Source of the DNA: an uncultured cyanobacterium
GTDB lineage: Bacteria; Cyanobacteriota; Vampirovibrionia; Gastranaerophilales; Gastranaerophilaceae
NCBI GenBank assembly: GCA_902495705.1
Contig: CABUXT010000003.1
Span: 62,001-126,000 of the forward strand
DNA length: 64,000 bases
Direction of reading: 5' to 3'
The translations under genes were made by a program, and so were the position numbers. The notes beneath the pieces were generated by a model. It did not search any database. It was not told the DNA's origin and saw nothing but the letters and a program-made list of their open reading frames with translations. Shown here one piece after another: positions 18,268 through 27,667 of the stretch. Each line of letters starts with the position of its first letter. Position 1 is the stretch's first letter.

Positions 18268-19036
18268 TGAAGTTAAAAATCCTTTCAGCGTTTGCTGTTG
18301 TTTGTTTTGCTACCTCATCGACTGAGATTCCTCTCAAATTTGCAATTTCTTGGGCTACATATTTGACATAAGACGGTTGATTTTCTGTCCCCCTAAATGG
18401 CACAGGTGTCAAATAAGGGTCGTCTGTTTCAAGCAGCATATATTCAAACGGAATTTCTTTTGCAACTTCCTTGGCTTTTACTGCATTTTTGAAAGTTACA
18501 ACACCGCCAAGTGCGATATAAATACCTTCTTTTATACATTCTTTTGCAAATTCTAAACTGCCTGAAAAACAGTGAAGAATAGCGGTTGAATTTTTGTTGT
18601 ATTTTTTTAGAATTTCAAGGGTATCAAGATGAGAATCTCTTGAATGGATATTTAGCGGAAGGTTCATTTGGTTTGCAAATTCAATTTGTTTTATAAAAAT
18701 TTCTTTTTGCAAATCTTTAAAACTCTTATCCCAGTAATAATCCAAACCAACTTCGCCAATTCCGATAATTTTTTTGTTGCGCTTAATTATATCTTCCATT
18801 TGAGAAAGAGTCTTGTCATTAAATGTTTTAGCCTCTTCAGGAAAGATTCCGACATACCCAAACAGGTTGTCGTATTTTTGAATAAAGCTATCAACTTCGA
18901 GCATATCTTCATTTGTGCAGGAAGGTACAATTGTTATTATTCTATCGTTTTGAGTGTTTTTTATAGCCTCATCTATGCTTGTTTCTTTGAGCATATTTAC
19001 ATGAGAATGTGTATTTATAATATACGGTGTTTCCAT
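18257..19036 (-). CDS. tatD: TatD-family metal-dependent hydrolase / DNase
   Basis: A 259-aa TIM-barrel metallohydrolase. Metal ligands are visible: NTHSHVNM at the N-terminus, GIGEVGLDYYW near residue 95, NIHSRDS, LHCFSGS and the C-terminal LETDDPYLTP. Family members have 3'-5' DNase or deoxyribonuclease activity and also act in protein or tRNA quality control. It is the first gene of a tatD-tlyA pair. Confidence 0.93.
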   Translation of the reverse strand: METPYIINTHSHVNMLKETSIDEAIKNTQNDRIITIVPSCTNEDMLEVDSFIQKYDNLFGYVGIFPEEAKTFNDKTLSQMEDIIKRNKKIIGIGEVGLDYYWDKSFKDLQKEIFIKQIEFANQMNLPLNIHSRDSHLDTLEILKKYNKNSTAILHCFSGSLEFAKECIKEGIYIALGGVVTFKNAVKAKEVAKEIPFEYMLLETDDPYLTPVPFRGTENQPSYVKYVAQEIANLRGISVDEVAKQTTANAERIFNFNAK

Positions 19037-19054
19037 AAGTTTGATTATATCACA

Positions 19055-19091
19055 TAAAATAACAGCCTACACGAGATTTGTGCAAGCTGTT
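19055..19091 (-). terminator. Terminator after the 648-aa metallopeptidase gene
   Basis: Imperfect stem 19061-19091 (AACAGC pairing with GCTGTT plus an inner TGCAC/GTGTA helix) followed by ATTTTAT on the minus strand. Confidence 0.6.
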
Positions 19092-19100
19092 GATAATTTT

Positions 19101-21047
19101 TTAATCAGCCAATATATCAGCGGTTGAGATTGTATTGTATGGTACAAATTCGGTAACTCCGGGGTTGACTTCTTTCAATACAAACTTTTCACCTTTCAAT
19201 GTTACCATTACGGTTTCTTTCCCATTAATATTTTCTAAATGTATACGCGCATGTGGCTGAAGTTTATTTAATTCCTTAACTAAACTATTTATTTCTTGTG
19301 CAAGTTTATACGATGGGTTCTGTCTGTAATCCATATATAGTTTATAGTATTTTTGACCTATAGATTTATATTGAATAGTTTTTTCTGCATTTTCTATTTG
19401 GCTAAGCAAATAAGCCTCTTGTTTTGCATCAAAGTTTGGTTGTTTCCTTAGTGCTGCAAGCTCTTGCTCAAGGTGAGATATTTCAAATTTGTTACCGCTA
19501 AGTTGAGCCAAAACTTCTTCTGCTCCAAATTCATATTGTGAAAAATCACTGCCCAAGCCCATATTTCCACTTACGGTCTGATATGCCATGTTTCCATCTA
19601 AACATTCCAAATTGCCTTTAAATGATTTTATGGCGGTGGATTCTTCAATATATCCAAGTTTTGCGACTTTATCAGCAGGCAAATTTATTGCTGTTGTTGT
19701 ACCAACTTTATATCTCAATTGGTGAGATTGTGCGTATTTAGTCAACATATCAAGGGCTTCTTCTTTTGATTTATATTGACTGATAAATTCAGGATATTTT
19801 TCAATTAATGGTTCAACAAGTTTAGCCAATTGTTCTTTTTCAAGACCATTTGAGCCGATTTTGTAAATATTTTGATTTGCTAATTCTGTAAAATCAGCTT
19901 TCATTTCTGTAGGCATCTTCGGTGGTTTTATTGTTGCGTTACCAAAGATTGTTGTCTCATAAGCGACTGTGTTGTTATCTCCGGTTTGGATTTTATTTAG
20001 AAGATATTCTCTTGTTAATTGTTCTTTTTTCGTAAAAGTCAAAGTTTCTCTAATCAAGGCTTCTTTTGCGTGCGTTGCCTCATGTTTAATGGTATTAGGC
20101 AAGTCAAAAACACCTTCTCGATATGAATTTTCATTAACTTCAATTGTATGTGTCGTAGCTTTATAGCCACCGCCTGTTTTTGCATCATTTTTGACAATTT
20201 CAATTTGAGGTCTTAATTCTTCCGGTATTCCATATTGGTCAAACGATTCTTTCGCCAATTTAGAAATTTCTTGACGGATTTCTTCAGTTGTCATTTTTGC
20301 TCTTTTGATACCTTCAGGAGTTTTTGCAAATTCTTCTTTTATATCAAAAGATTCTTTTGTTTGTTCTTTTTTTCTTACTATGATGTTTTTCAAATCCTGT
20401 AAACGCTCTTTTAGAACAGGCTTTTTGAACTGGTAGATAAAAGCTTGTCTGCCTTCTTTTGTTGTGAAAAGTTTCAGAGTATCTTTAAATGACTTAAATA
20501 AAGTCAGCGATTTAACTTTATCTTTGATTGTTGAAATTTGTTCGCCTGAAAGCTTTGTAGCCTTAGTTTCAGATAGTAGTTGAGCTTCTTTGGCTACTCT
20601 TGCACTTTGTTTTATTCCAAGGGCAGTAAGGACAGTGTTTATCATTCCTTGTCCGAGACCTTCAAAATCTTTTTCAGCTTTGTCGTAATCTCCGTTTGCA
20701 GAGTGTTTAATTATGTTATAAGCGCTTTTGCCAAATTCATAAACTCCAATTGCACCAAAAACAATTGCTGTAGCCGGTGCTAAAACAGGAGCTGCTGAAC
20801 ACGCCAGTGCGGTTGCACCAACAATTCCGATTGTCGAAATCGGATGTTTGATGATTGCTGTGATTGGGCTAAGTAAACCTTTGCAAAAATTATTTGCTGC
20901 AACATCCGCATCAAATTGTCCGTTATTTGTTTTGTCTACTTTTCTTCGAGCTGTGAAAGCTTGAGTTGATACTCTGTTTTTCAGCTTTTGTGGAGTAATG
21001 TTGTAATTTTGTCTGACTTGATAGCCGTTATTTATTTCTAATGTCAT
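19101..21047 (-). CDS. Large HExxH putative zinc metallopeptidase
   Basis: A 648-aa protein of unknown family. Residues 1-40 are polar and basic (ending TQAFTARRK). Residues 62-115 form hydrophobic Ala/Gly/Val-rich helices that could insert in a membrane. A zincin motif HEATH is at 322-326 within NTIKHEATHAKEA, preceded by a strand carrying a THTIEVNEN stretch that resembles the substrate-edge strand of zincins. A third ligand may lie in FGAEEVLAQ. The C-terminal 150 residues are coiled and charged. There is no classical signal peptide. A toxin- or effector-like peptidase is possible but unproven. Confidence 0.65.
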   Translation of the reverse strand: MTLEINNGYQVRQNYNITPQKLKNRVSTQAFTARRKVDKTNNGQFDADVAANNFCKGLLSPITAIIKHPISTIGIVGATALACSAAPVLAPATAIVFGAIGVYEFGKSAYNIIKHSANGDYDKAEKDFEGLGQGMINTVLTALGIKQSARVAKEAQLLSETKATKLSGEQISTIKDKVKSLTLFKSFKDTLKLFTTKEGRQAFIYQFKKPVLKERLQDLKNIIVRKKEQTKESFDIKEEFAKTPEGIKRAKMTTEEIRQEISKLAKESFDQYGIPEELRPQIEIVKNDAKTGGGYKATTHTIEVNENSYREGVFDLPNTIKHEATHAKEALIRETLTFTKKEQLTREYLLNKIQTGDNNTVAYETTIFGNATIKPPKMPTEMKADFTELANQNIYKIGSNGLEKEQLAKLVEPLIEKYPEFISQYKSKEEALDMLTKYAQSHQLRYKVGTTTAINLPADKVAKLGYIEESTAIKSFKGNLECLDGNMAYQTVSGNMGLGSDFSQYEFGAEEVLAQLSGNKFEISHLEQELAALRKQPNFDAKQEAYLLSQIENAEKTIQYKSIGQKYYKLYMDYRQNPSYKLAQEINSLVKELNKLQPHARIHLENINGKETVMVTLKGEKFVLKEVNPGVTEFVPYNTISTADILAD

Positions 21048-21190
21048 GTTTTCCCTAGATTTTCCCTACTTTTATATAAAAACATAAACATGGGAAAAAT
21101 TGCTATTTAGAATCTATCAATGTTGATTTTGTTGTCGGCTCAGTAAAATCGAACTACTGATTAACTGGACAAACCCTCACCCTAGCCCTC

Positions 21191-21245
21191 AGCCATACGG
21201 CACGCAGTCTCACACAACTCGCACAGCTCGTTGGTTCGGCTAGTG
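21191..21245 (+). mobile_element. Nested insert NI-1a in an R-C palindrome (55 bp)
   Basis: The uninterrupted palindrome at 9855 reads CCCTC-TCCCT. Here the same CCCTC and TCCCT are separated by exactly 55 bp starting AGCCATACGG and ending GGCTAGTG. A near-identical 55-bp insert is at 46659-46713. It is non-coding. Confidence 0.7.
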
Positions 21246-21404
21246 TCCCTATGAGAGGGTAAATTGTCACCCTGAACTTGTTTCAGGGTCTCAAATGTTA
21301 CAAAGCAGACATTGTCATTCTGAATTTATTTCAGAATCTTTTCCATATTAATAATTTAACTCATATTGTAATTGATAAATATTGATTATTGAAAGGATTC
21401 CGAA

Positions 21405-21470
21405 TTAGCTCAGCCTGCGTCCGCATACAGACTCACACATTTCGCTCTAGCTCAATGGTTCGCTTTGTAA
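21405..21470 (+). mobile_element. Nested insert NI-2 in a TTCC-type hairpin (about 65 bp)
   Basis: It sits between hairpin arms ATTCCGAA and TTCGGAGT, where intact copies (36394, 42927) have a 3-5 nt loop. It aligns with NI-1: both contain GCA-x2-CAG-x-CTCACACA, then TCGC-x-C-x-AGCTC-x2-TGGTTCG. Confidence 0.6.
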
Positions 21471-21512
21471 AGTTCGGAGTGATATTGACCTTTTTGTCTT
21501 TTTCTTTAAAAG

Positions 21513-21540
21513 ACAACCTCCTAAAATTTTAGGAGGTTGT
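21513..21540 (-). terminator. Terminator of glnA
   Basis: A 28-nt perfect palindrome (ACAACCTCCTAAAA and its complement) followed by CTTTTAAAG on the minus strand. Confidence 0.88.
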
Positions 21541-21551
21541 AGAAGATTTGA

Positions 21552-22916
21552 TTAGTATCTTTCTAAATATCTGTCTAATTCCCATTGAGAAACGTAAGTT
21601 CTGAATGAATCCCATTCTTTTTTCTTCGCGGTCATAAATTCAGAGAAAATATGTTCGCCAAGAGCAGCTTTTGCAACCAATGATTTATCCATTTGTTCAA
21701 GTGCTTCATATAAGCTACCTGGAAGTGAATCAATTCTTTGTTTTTTACGTTCTTTTGTTGTCAATTTGTAGATGTTGCTTTCAACAGGAGCAGGTGGGTC
21801 AATTTTGTTTCTGATACCGTCTAGGCAAGCTTCCAAAATTGCTGCAAACGCCAAGTATGGGTTACAAGCAGGGTCAGGTGACCTTAATTCAACCCTTGTT
21901 GAAATACCTCTTTTTGCAGGAACTCTTAATAGTGCACTTCTGTTAGCCAATGACCAAGCCAAATAAACAGGTGCTTCATACCCCGGAACTAAACGTTTGT
22001 AACTGTTTACAACAGGGTTAGTGATAGCTGTGATGCTTTTTACATGTTTTAGCATACCGCCGATAGCGTATTTTGCAGTTTCAGAAAGTTGGTATTCTGC
22101 TTTTTCATCAAAAAATGCGTTTTTACCGTCTTTAAATAATGAAACGTTGCAGTGCATACCTGAACCGTTGATACCAAAAATCGGTTTTGGCATAAATGTT
22201 GCATGTAAATTGTGTTTAGCGGCAATTGCTTTAACTGCAATTCTGAATGTTGTAACATTATCAGCAGCTGTCAAAATGTCTGCATATCTAAAGTCGATTT
22301 CGTGTTGACCGTCTGCAACTTCGTGGTGTGATGCTTCAATGTCAAATCCCATTTCTTGAAGAGTTAAAACGATGTCTGAACGTACGTCTTCTCCCAAATC
22401 TTCAGGGCCAACATCATAATAACCTGCTCTATCTTGAGTTTCAGTCGTAACATTTCCGTCTTTATCTTTTGAGAACAAGAAAAATTCAGCTTCAGGACCG
22501 ATGTTCATAGAAAATCCCATTTTTTCAGCGGCTTCCATAACTCTTTTTAAGTTACATCTCGGACAGCCTTCAAACGGTGTACCATCAGCATTGTAGATAT
22601 CGCAAATAAGTCTTGCTGCATTGATACCGCTGTTTTCTCTCCAAGGTAGAATTTGGAAACTGTTGATATCAGGGTAGAAGAACATATCCGATGTTTCAAT
22701 ACTTCTGAACCCTTTGATAGATGAGCCGTCAAGCATAATTTCGTTATTCAAAACTTTGTCAATTTGTTCTGACGGAACTGACATATTTTTAACCTGACCA
22801 TTGATGTCAACGAATTGCAATTTGATAAATTTAATGTTTTGTTCTTTGATAATCTTTTTAATTTCGGCTTTGTCGTATACTTTTCCATCTAATCTTACGT
22901 GTTTGAACTCTGTCAT
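21552..22916 (-). CDS. glnA: Glutamine synthetase, type I
   Basis: A 454-aa ammonia-assimilating enzyme (glutamate + NH3 + ATP to glutamine), a dodecamer in the cytoplasm. It shows DGSSIKGF, the catalytic AEFFLF segment, the ATP/metal motif NGSGMHCNVSLF, YKRLVPGYEAPVYLAWS, and RSPDPACNPYLAFAA. The length and the absence of the long insertion fit the shorter GSI-alpha form. The usual adenylylation tyrosine motif is not obvious (NIYKLT at the equivalent place). It has its own promoter and terminator, so it is monocistronic. Confidence 0.96.
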   Translation of the reverse strand: MTEFKHVRLDGKVYDKAEIKKIIKEQNIKFIKLQFVDINGQVKNMSVPSEQIDKVLNNEIMLDGSSIKGFRSIETSDMFFYPDINSFQILPWRENSGINAARLICDIYNADGTPFEGCPRCNLKRVMEAAEKMGFSMNIGPEAEFFLFSKDKDGNVTTETQDRAGYYDVGPEDLGEDVRSDIVLTLQEMGFDIEASHHEVADGQHEIDFRYADILTAADNVTTFRIAVKAIAAKHNLHATFMPKPIFGINGSGMHCNVSLFKDGKNAFFDEKAEYQLSETAKYAIGGMLKHVKSITAITNPVVNSYKRLVPGYEAPVYLAWSLANRSALLRVPAKRGISTRVELRSPDPACNPYLAFAAILEACLDGIRNKIDPPAPVESNIYKLTTKERKKQRIDSLPGSLYEALEQMDKSLVAKAALGEHIFSEFMTAKKKEWDSFRTYVSQWELDRYLERY

Positions 22917-22964
22917 ACTAACCTCTTTCTCTCTGTCTCAAATCTGAATTTAGATTACTTTACA

Positions 22965-22993
22965 AATATAAAAAGTTTTTCGCAAAAGGTCAA
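22965..22993 (-). promoter_or_regulatory. Sigma-70 promoter of glnA
   Basis: On the minus strand: TTGACC (22993-22988), a 17-nt spacer and TATATT (22970-22965), about 48 bp before the start codon. Confidence 0.8.
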
Positions 22994-23101
22994 GTTTTTT
23001 CTTGTAAAGATTATATAAAGAGGGTTTAGCGCAAATTTGAAATTTATTATTATTCTGTGGATTTTTTTCTAATAATTAAATTATTTCAATAATTTTTCAA
23101 T

Positions 23102-23149
23102 AAAAAAAGTCTGTTTTTATTTGTGTAAATTAAAAACAAACTCTTTTTA
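23102..23149 (-). terminator. Terminator of panD
   Basis: A long A/T-rich stem (AGTCTGTTTTTA pairing with TAAAAACAAACT, one G-U) followed by seven Ts on the minus strand. Confidence 0.75.
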
Positions 23150-23182
23150 CTAAATATTAAATGTTTAAGAAACGTTACAAAA

Positions 23183-23539
23183 CTAGTGAATTTCGCTGAT
23201 TTTGTTTTTCTCATCAACGATAACAATAGTTGGTTTGAAAGTTTCTAATTCTTTTTCTTCAAATTGACCGTAAGTAACGATAATTACCTTATCTCCCGGT
23301 TGAACTTTTCTTGCTGCAGCTCCGTTTAGACAAATTTGACCAGAATCGGCTTTGCCTTTAATTACGTAAGTTTGAAATCTTTCGCCGTTGTTTACATCAA
23401 GAATTTCAACCTTTTGCCATTCTCTGATATTTGCAGCTTTTAATAAAGTTTCATCAATTGTGATTGAACCGACATAGTTAAGATTTGCATCTGTAACTGT
23501 TGCTCTGTGTATTTTTGAATGTAAAAATTCTAATAACAT
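23183..23539 (-). CDS. panD: Aspartate 1-decarboxylase proenzyme
   Basis: A 118-aa pyruvoyl enzyme making beta-alanine from aspartate for pantothenate and CoA. The self-processing site YVGSITID is intact: cleavage between Gly24 and Ser25 forms the pyruvoyl group. ICLNGAAARKVQPGDKVIIV is the family C-terminal block. It lies 27 bp downstream of proS and probably shares its transcript. No other pan gene is nearby. Confidence 0.96.
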   Translation of the reverse strand: MLLEFLHSKIHRATVTDANLNYVGSITIDETLLKAANIREWQKVEILDVNNGERFQTYVIKGKADSGQICLNGAAARKVQPGDKVIIVTYGQFEEKELETFKPTIVIVDEKNKISEIH

Positions 23540-23566
23540 ATTTTCATACCTCTTGTCATTTTGTTT

Positions 23567-25303
23567 TTATTTAATAGCTTTTACAGCGTCAATAACTTGT
23601 TTAACAGCATCTTCAGGTTTCATTGCAACTTTTTCGCCTGTAGCTCTTGTTACAAATTCAACATTACCTTCGTTGATAGTTTTACCAACGGTAATTCGGA
23701 ATGGGAATCCGATTAAATCCGCATCTTTGAATTTTACCCCAGGTCTTTCGTCTCTATCATCAATTACAGCCTCAACTCCGTTAGCCAAAAGTTCTTCATA
23801 GATTTTGTTAGCTGTATTCATTTGAAGTTCGTCTTTTGTGCTGACAGGAACGATAGTAACGTGGTATGGTGCGATAGCTAAAGGCCATTTGATACCCCAG
23901 TCATCGTGGTGTGCCTCAACAGCTGCAGCTGCTGTTCTTGAAATACCGATACCGTAACATCCCATAATATAAGGTTTTGCTTTGCCGTCAGCATCTAGAT
24001 ATACAGCATTCATCGGTTTTGAATATTTTGTTCCGAGTTGGAAAATATTACCAACTTCAATACCTCTTGTTACTTTTAGCGGTTTTCCGCATTGTGGACA
24101 TAATTCGCCAGCTTCAACAAGTCTGATATCTTCATATTTGATTTCGTCAAGTCCTAAATCCTCAAGATTTGCACCAACTTGATGTTTGTCTGTTATGTTA
24201 ATACCGACAACAAAGTTTTTCATATCTTTAACGGTGTTATCAGCAACAATTGTGATATTTTTCATTCCTTTCGGTCCGATAAACCCCGGAACTGCATTGA
24301 AACCTTGTTGTTCCATTAATTCTTGAATTTCAGCAGAAGTTGCAATTCTGATATCAATTCCGCCAACTGCGTTCATCAATTTTGTTTCTTCAACCGTTTT
24401 ATCAGCTCTGATTAGCGCAATAACAGGCTTTTTATCAACAATATAAACTAAAGCTTTCAAAATCAATGTTGAAGGTATTTTCAAAAATGCTGATAATTCA
24501 TCAATTGAATGTGTGTTTGGAGTGTCGATTATTTCTGTTTTTTTGAAATAATCTTTACCGTCAACAACTGCAGGAGGCAATGTTGAAACCGCGTGATTTG
24601 AGTTTGCGGAATAATCGCAATCATCGCAATAGAATACGTCATTTTCGCCTGCATCAGTGTCAGTAATTACCATAAATTCGTGAGAAACACTTCCGCCGAT
24701 TGCACCTGAGTCAGATTGAACCATTTTTGTATTCAAACCGCATCTTTTGAAGATTTTATTATAAGCTTGCGCCATATTTTCGTATTCTTTTTCTAATTCT
24801 TCTTGAGATGTTCCAAAGCTGTAACCGTCTTTCATGATGAATTCTCTGCCTCTTAATAACCCAAAACGAGGTCTTACTTCATCTCTGAATTTCAATTGGA
24901 TTTGGTAAAGGTTTGTTGGAAGTTGTTTGTATGATTTTAGAATATCACGCGCAATTGACGTGATGATTTCTTCGTGAGTCGGTCCAAGACACATTTCTCT
25001 GTTGTGTCTGTCTTTCATTCTCATTAATTCTTTTCCGTAAACTTCCCATCTGCCTGATTCAACCCACAATTCTTTTGGCTGAACAAACGGCATAGAAAGT
25101 TCTTGAGCGCCTGCATTGTTCATCTCTTCTCTAACGATGTTTTCAACTTTTTGCAAAACTCTCCACATCAAAGGCAAATAGCTGTATACACCTGATGTAA
25201 GTTTTTTTATATAACCAGCTCTTGCAAGCATTTTATGAGAAACAACTTCCGCATCTGACGGAAATTCTCTCAATGTTTGCACAAATAAGTTTGACATTTT
25301 CAT
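23567..25303 (-). CDS. proS: Prolyl-tRNA synthetase, bacterial type
   Basis: A 578-aa class II synthetase that charges tRNA-Pro. Class II motifs are visible: motif 2 in FRDEVRPRFGLLRGREFIMKD split by family spacing, the editing (INS) domain between about residues 225 and 385, and motif 3 GCYGIGISRTAAAAVE near the C-terminal anticodon-binding domain. Length is typical of the ProS type with INS domain. An extended -10 (TGCTAGAAT at 25343-25350, minus) lies upstream. tRNA-Pro itself is at 1222-1298. Confidence 0.96.
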   Translation of the reverse strand: MKMSNLFVQTLREFPSDAEVVSHKMLARAGYIKKLTSGVYSYLPLMWRVLQKVENIVREEMNNAGAQELSMPFVQPKELWVESGRWEVYGKELMRMKDRHNREMCLGPTHEEIITSIARDILKSYKQLPTNLYQIQLKFRDEVRPRFGLLRGREFIMKDGYSFGTSQEELEKEYENMAQAYNKIFKRCGLNTKMVQSDSGAIGGSVSHEFMVITDTDAGENDVFYCDDCDYSANSNHAVSTLPPAVVDGKDYFKKTEIIDTPNTHSIDELSAFLKIPSTLILKALVYIVDKKPVIALIRADKTVEETKLMNAVGGIDIRIATSAEIQELMEQQGFNAVPGFIGPKGMKNITIVADNTVKDMKNFVVGINITDKHQVGANLEDLGLDEIKYEDIRLVEAGELCPQCGKPLKVTRGIEVGNIFQLGTKYSKPMNAVYLDADGKAKPYIMGCYGIGISRTAAAAVEAHHDDWGIKWPLAIAPYHVTIVPVSTKDELQMNTANKIYEELLANGVEAVIDDRDERPGVKFKDADLIGFPFRITVGKTINEGNVEFVTRATGEKVAMKPEDAVKQVIDAVKAIK

Positions 25304-25401
25304 AATTAAATTCCCTCATCAATTTCTTCTTTTAATGACTTTATTCTAGCACAAACAAAAAACAAAGGGGGGATTGTTTTGGCTAATGTTGTAATTATAT
25401 A

Positions 25402-25495
25402 GTCATGCTGAACTTGTTTCAGCATCTCAAATAAAACATATTAGTCACATATGAAATTTGTAATATTGGAGACCCTGAAACGAGTTCAGGGTGAC
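25402..25495. repeat. Intergenic palindromic repeat cluster 3
   Basis: Two R-A hairpins face each other: 25402-25428 (plus, TGCT/AGCA arms) and 25469-25495 (minus, CCCT/AGGG arms, loop variant CGA). The spacer of 40 bp resembles those at 36354 and 42887. It lies between the TPR gene 3' end and proS. Confidence 0.85.
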
Positions 25496-25555
25496 ACATA
25501 GACCTTGTATGTTCAATTTTGAATTCTGAAGGACATAATGTAATTTGTTGGACAT

Positions 25556-26479
25556 TTATTTAATCCGTTTGATTTCTTCTCTGGCTTTGGCAACCGGAAT
25601 GGATAGTGTTTGATGATTCTTGATTGCGTTTTCAAAATAGGTTGAACTGTTTTCTTCATCTCCTGCTTTTTTAAACACAACAGATGCCAAAAAATCCAAA
25701 TCGCCTGTTTCTTCACATTCTGATAGCGCAGATTTTATTGTCTCTATTGCATTATTAAAATCGTTTTCTTTGAGTTGAATTTTGGTTAATATTTTGTAAG
25801 CCTCAACATCATAAGGATTCATTTCAAGAGTCTTGCGCAAAAAATATTCTGCATTTTGGGTGTCGTTTTCTTCATAATAAATTACGGCTATATTATAATA
25901 TGCCCAGCTATAATTTGGTGATAGCTTGATAACTTTTTCAAATTTTTCTTTTGCAGAATCAGGGTCACCCAATTCTTTGAAAATATTTCCAAGATAAAAA
26001 TGTGCGTATAAATCTTCGTCATTAATATCTATTGTTTTTTGGAAATTTTCAATTGCGTTTATATAGTCTTTTTGTTTAAAATACACAAGTCCTAAGTTGA
26101 AATACGTGTTAGAATCGTTTGGGTCGTTTTCAATTATTTTGTTGAAACATTCAATTGCTTTGTCAAAATATTTTAACTCGGTGTAAACAAGCCCAAGATT
26201 ATAAATAGCATCAAATGACTCAGGTTCAAGCTCAATAGCTTTTTCATAAGATTCTTTTGCCTTTTTGAATTGTTTCATCTTTTCGTAAACAATTCCGAGG
26301 TTGTAAAAAATTCCCTCATCATAGCTGAATTTTTTTGATAGAAAAAGCAAATGTTGGAGTGCCTCTTCATTAAATCCGCAATCCATAAGAAGAACAGCAA
26401 GCTCCCTTCTGGTTTGAAAATCTTCAGGGTCTTGCTGAATCAATCTTTGTAATTCTTCTATTTTATCAAGTTTTGACAT
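25556..26479 (-). CDS. Tetratricopeptide-repeat protein
   Basis: A 307-aa protein made almost entirely of TPR units, at least seven, each near 34 residues with the pattern A-x3-Y-x2-A-I-x-L-x-P. Examples are AKESYEKAIELEP, AIENFQKTIDIN and AKEKFEKVIKLSP. Such proteins scaffold complexes. No signal peptide or enzyme domain is present. It starts 3 bp after the exported-protein gene, so they form an operon. A second TPR protein is at 41641. Confidence 0.88.
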   Translation of the reverse strand: MSKLDKIEELQRLIQQDPEDFQTRRELAVLLMDCGFNEEALQHLLFLSKKFSYDEGIFYNLGIVYEKMKQFKKAKESYEKAIELEPESFDAIYNLGLVYTELKYFDKAIECFNKIIENDPNDSNTYFNLGLVYFKQKDYINAIENFQKTIDINDEDLYAHFYLGNIFKELGDPDSAKEKFEKVIKLSPNYSWAYYNIAVIYYEENDTQNAEYFLRKTLEMNPYDVEAYKILTKIQLKENDFNNAIETIKSALSECEETGDLDFLASVVFKKAGDEENSSTYFENAIKNHQTLSIPVAKAREEIKRIK

Positions 26480-26482
26480 AGT

Positions 26483-27163
26483 TTATATAACCGGAACATC
26501 AATAGGGTCAACAAGTATAACTTTTAGAACTTCATCTTTATAAAGTTTTACGTGTGCACCTTTTTTAATCATATCAGCGATACTGCCGTATACAAAGTAA
26601 CCTGCTGTTCCAAATGCGCCACCTAATGCACTAACCGGAACGGTTACATATTTCCAACCTGAATCATTAACAACATCTTCGCCCCAGCTGATTGCATTTT
26701 TGGTAATTCGACCTGATTTCGCACAAGTTTGTTTCCAAGCATCAGCATAGCCTCTTGTTGTAGTTAATCCGCCATCATAGGTCATATCACTTCTGCCAAC
26801 GACATTTAATGTTAGAGGAAGTTGTCTGCCGTTTGGAGTTACAACATGGTCAAAGTTTAGGTATAAAATTGCACCTTTAGACATTCTTTTTGGTTGAACT
26901 ATTCCTTGAATGTCTCCTCTAATAATTGAACCTGACGGCAAAATTACATCATCATCTGCGGTTTGGTCAGTTAGTAACATTGCAGAAAAACTGTTACCTG
27001 ATGTGTTTACAGATGAATCCAATCCGTTAAGCATTTTCAATTGCAATTCTGTACCTGCAGGTATTCTTTTGGTTTTAGCTTTTGCGTTAAATGGCGCAGC
27101 CATTGTAACTTGTGCAACTAACAACATTGTAAAAATTATTCCTAAAACTCTAAATTTCTTCAT
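26483..27163 (-). CDS. Exported protein of unknown function
   Basis: A 226-aa protein with a signal peptide (hydrophobic core IIFTMLLVAQVTMA, cleavage near residue 22). The mature region contains ILPSGSIIRGDIQG and LYLNFDHVVTPNGRQLPL, a beta-rich pattern resembling short segments of VirB10/TrbI-like or LPS-export accessory domains. This is only a resemblance. A late hydrophobic stretch VSALGGAFGTAGYFVYG may contact the membrane. It is the first gene of an operon with the TPR protein. Confidence 0.65.
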   Translation of the reverse strand: MKKFRVLGIIFTMLLVAQVTMAAPFNAKAKTKRIPAGTELQLKMLNGLDSSVNTSGNSFSAMLLTDQTADDDVILPSGSIIRGDIQGIVQPKRMSKGAILYLNFDHVVTPNGRQLPLTLNVVGRSDMTYDGGLTTTRGYADAWKQTCAKSGRITKNAISWGEDVVNDSGWKYVTVPVSALGGAFGTAGYFVYGSIADMIKKGAHVKLYKDEVLKVILVDPIDVPVI

Positions 27164-27272
27164 AAATATCCCTCTTTTCTTTCAGTATTTAAACCGAAAT
27201 TTTCTGTGGTTGTATTTTATCACATGTATTGTTTTTTGTACAGAGTGATAAATATTATGAAGAATTGTAAAA

Positions 27273-27596
27273 TTAAGATACGCTTGAGCTTAGTCTTACG
27301 CCAATCACTCCAATAATTATGAATAAAATTGAAATTATTTTAATCCAGTTAAACGTTTCATGAAATACGAAAAATCCTATCGCTGAAATTATTGCAATAC
27401 CAACAGCACCCCATATTGCATAAGCTACTGCCAAGTCTATTGTCTTTAGTGATAACGATAAACTGTAAAAACTTATTCCGTAACATATTATAAATATTAA
27501 ACTCGGAATCAGGTTAGTAAAGCCGTTTGTGTATTTTAATGATGTTGTTCCGCAAACTTCAAATATTACTGCCAATGTTAAATATAGGTATCCCAT
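27273..27596 (-). CDS. Small multidrug resistance (SMR/EmrE-type) transporter
   Basis: A 107-aa protein with four transmembrane helices. The essential membrane Glu of the SMR family is in VIFEVCGTTSLKY (helix 1), and the family motif AYAIWGAVGI is in helix 3. SMR proteins are dual-topology dimers exchanging protons for cations; substrates range from quaternary amines to guanidinium. No partner SMR gene is adjacent. A TTGACA-like box is upstream (27654-27659, minus). Confidence 0.93.
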   Translation of the reverse strand: MGYLYLTLAVIFEVCGTTSLKYTNGFTNLIPSLIFIICYGISFYSLSLSLKTIDLAVAYAIWGAVGIAIISAIGFFVFHETFNWIKIISILFIIIGVIGVRLSSSVS

Positions 27597-27667
27597 TTCT
27601 CTTTTTGCCCTTTCTTCTTTATGTCGTTAGCTTAGCACACAGAATTTTTTAGTTGTCAAATTTAGTA

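Larger units (their letters stand above)
21110..21482. repeat. Intergenic palindromic repeat cluster 2
   Basis: Most of the gap between the 648-aa gene and glnA is repeat. It holds a 31-bp inverted copy of 36536-36566 (21110-21140), a degenerate R-E hairpin (21134-21157), and an R-C palindrome split by an insert (21173-21260). It also holds R-A hairpins at 21266-21292 (CCCT arms) and 21314-21338 (TTCT arms), and a hairpin with arms GGATTCCGAA and TTCGGAGTGAT split by a 65-bp insert (21395-21482). Confidence 0.85.

Noticed and set aside
18668..19057. 129-aa plus-strand reading frame
   Set aside because: Antisense shadow of tatD with Phe/Ile/Tyr-rich composition.
22950..22966. GTA-N8-TAA resembling an NtcA site near the glnA promoter
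   Set aside because: It differs from GTA-N8-TAC, sits over the -10/start region rather than at -41, and no ntcA is in the window; too weak to list.
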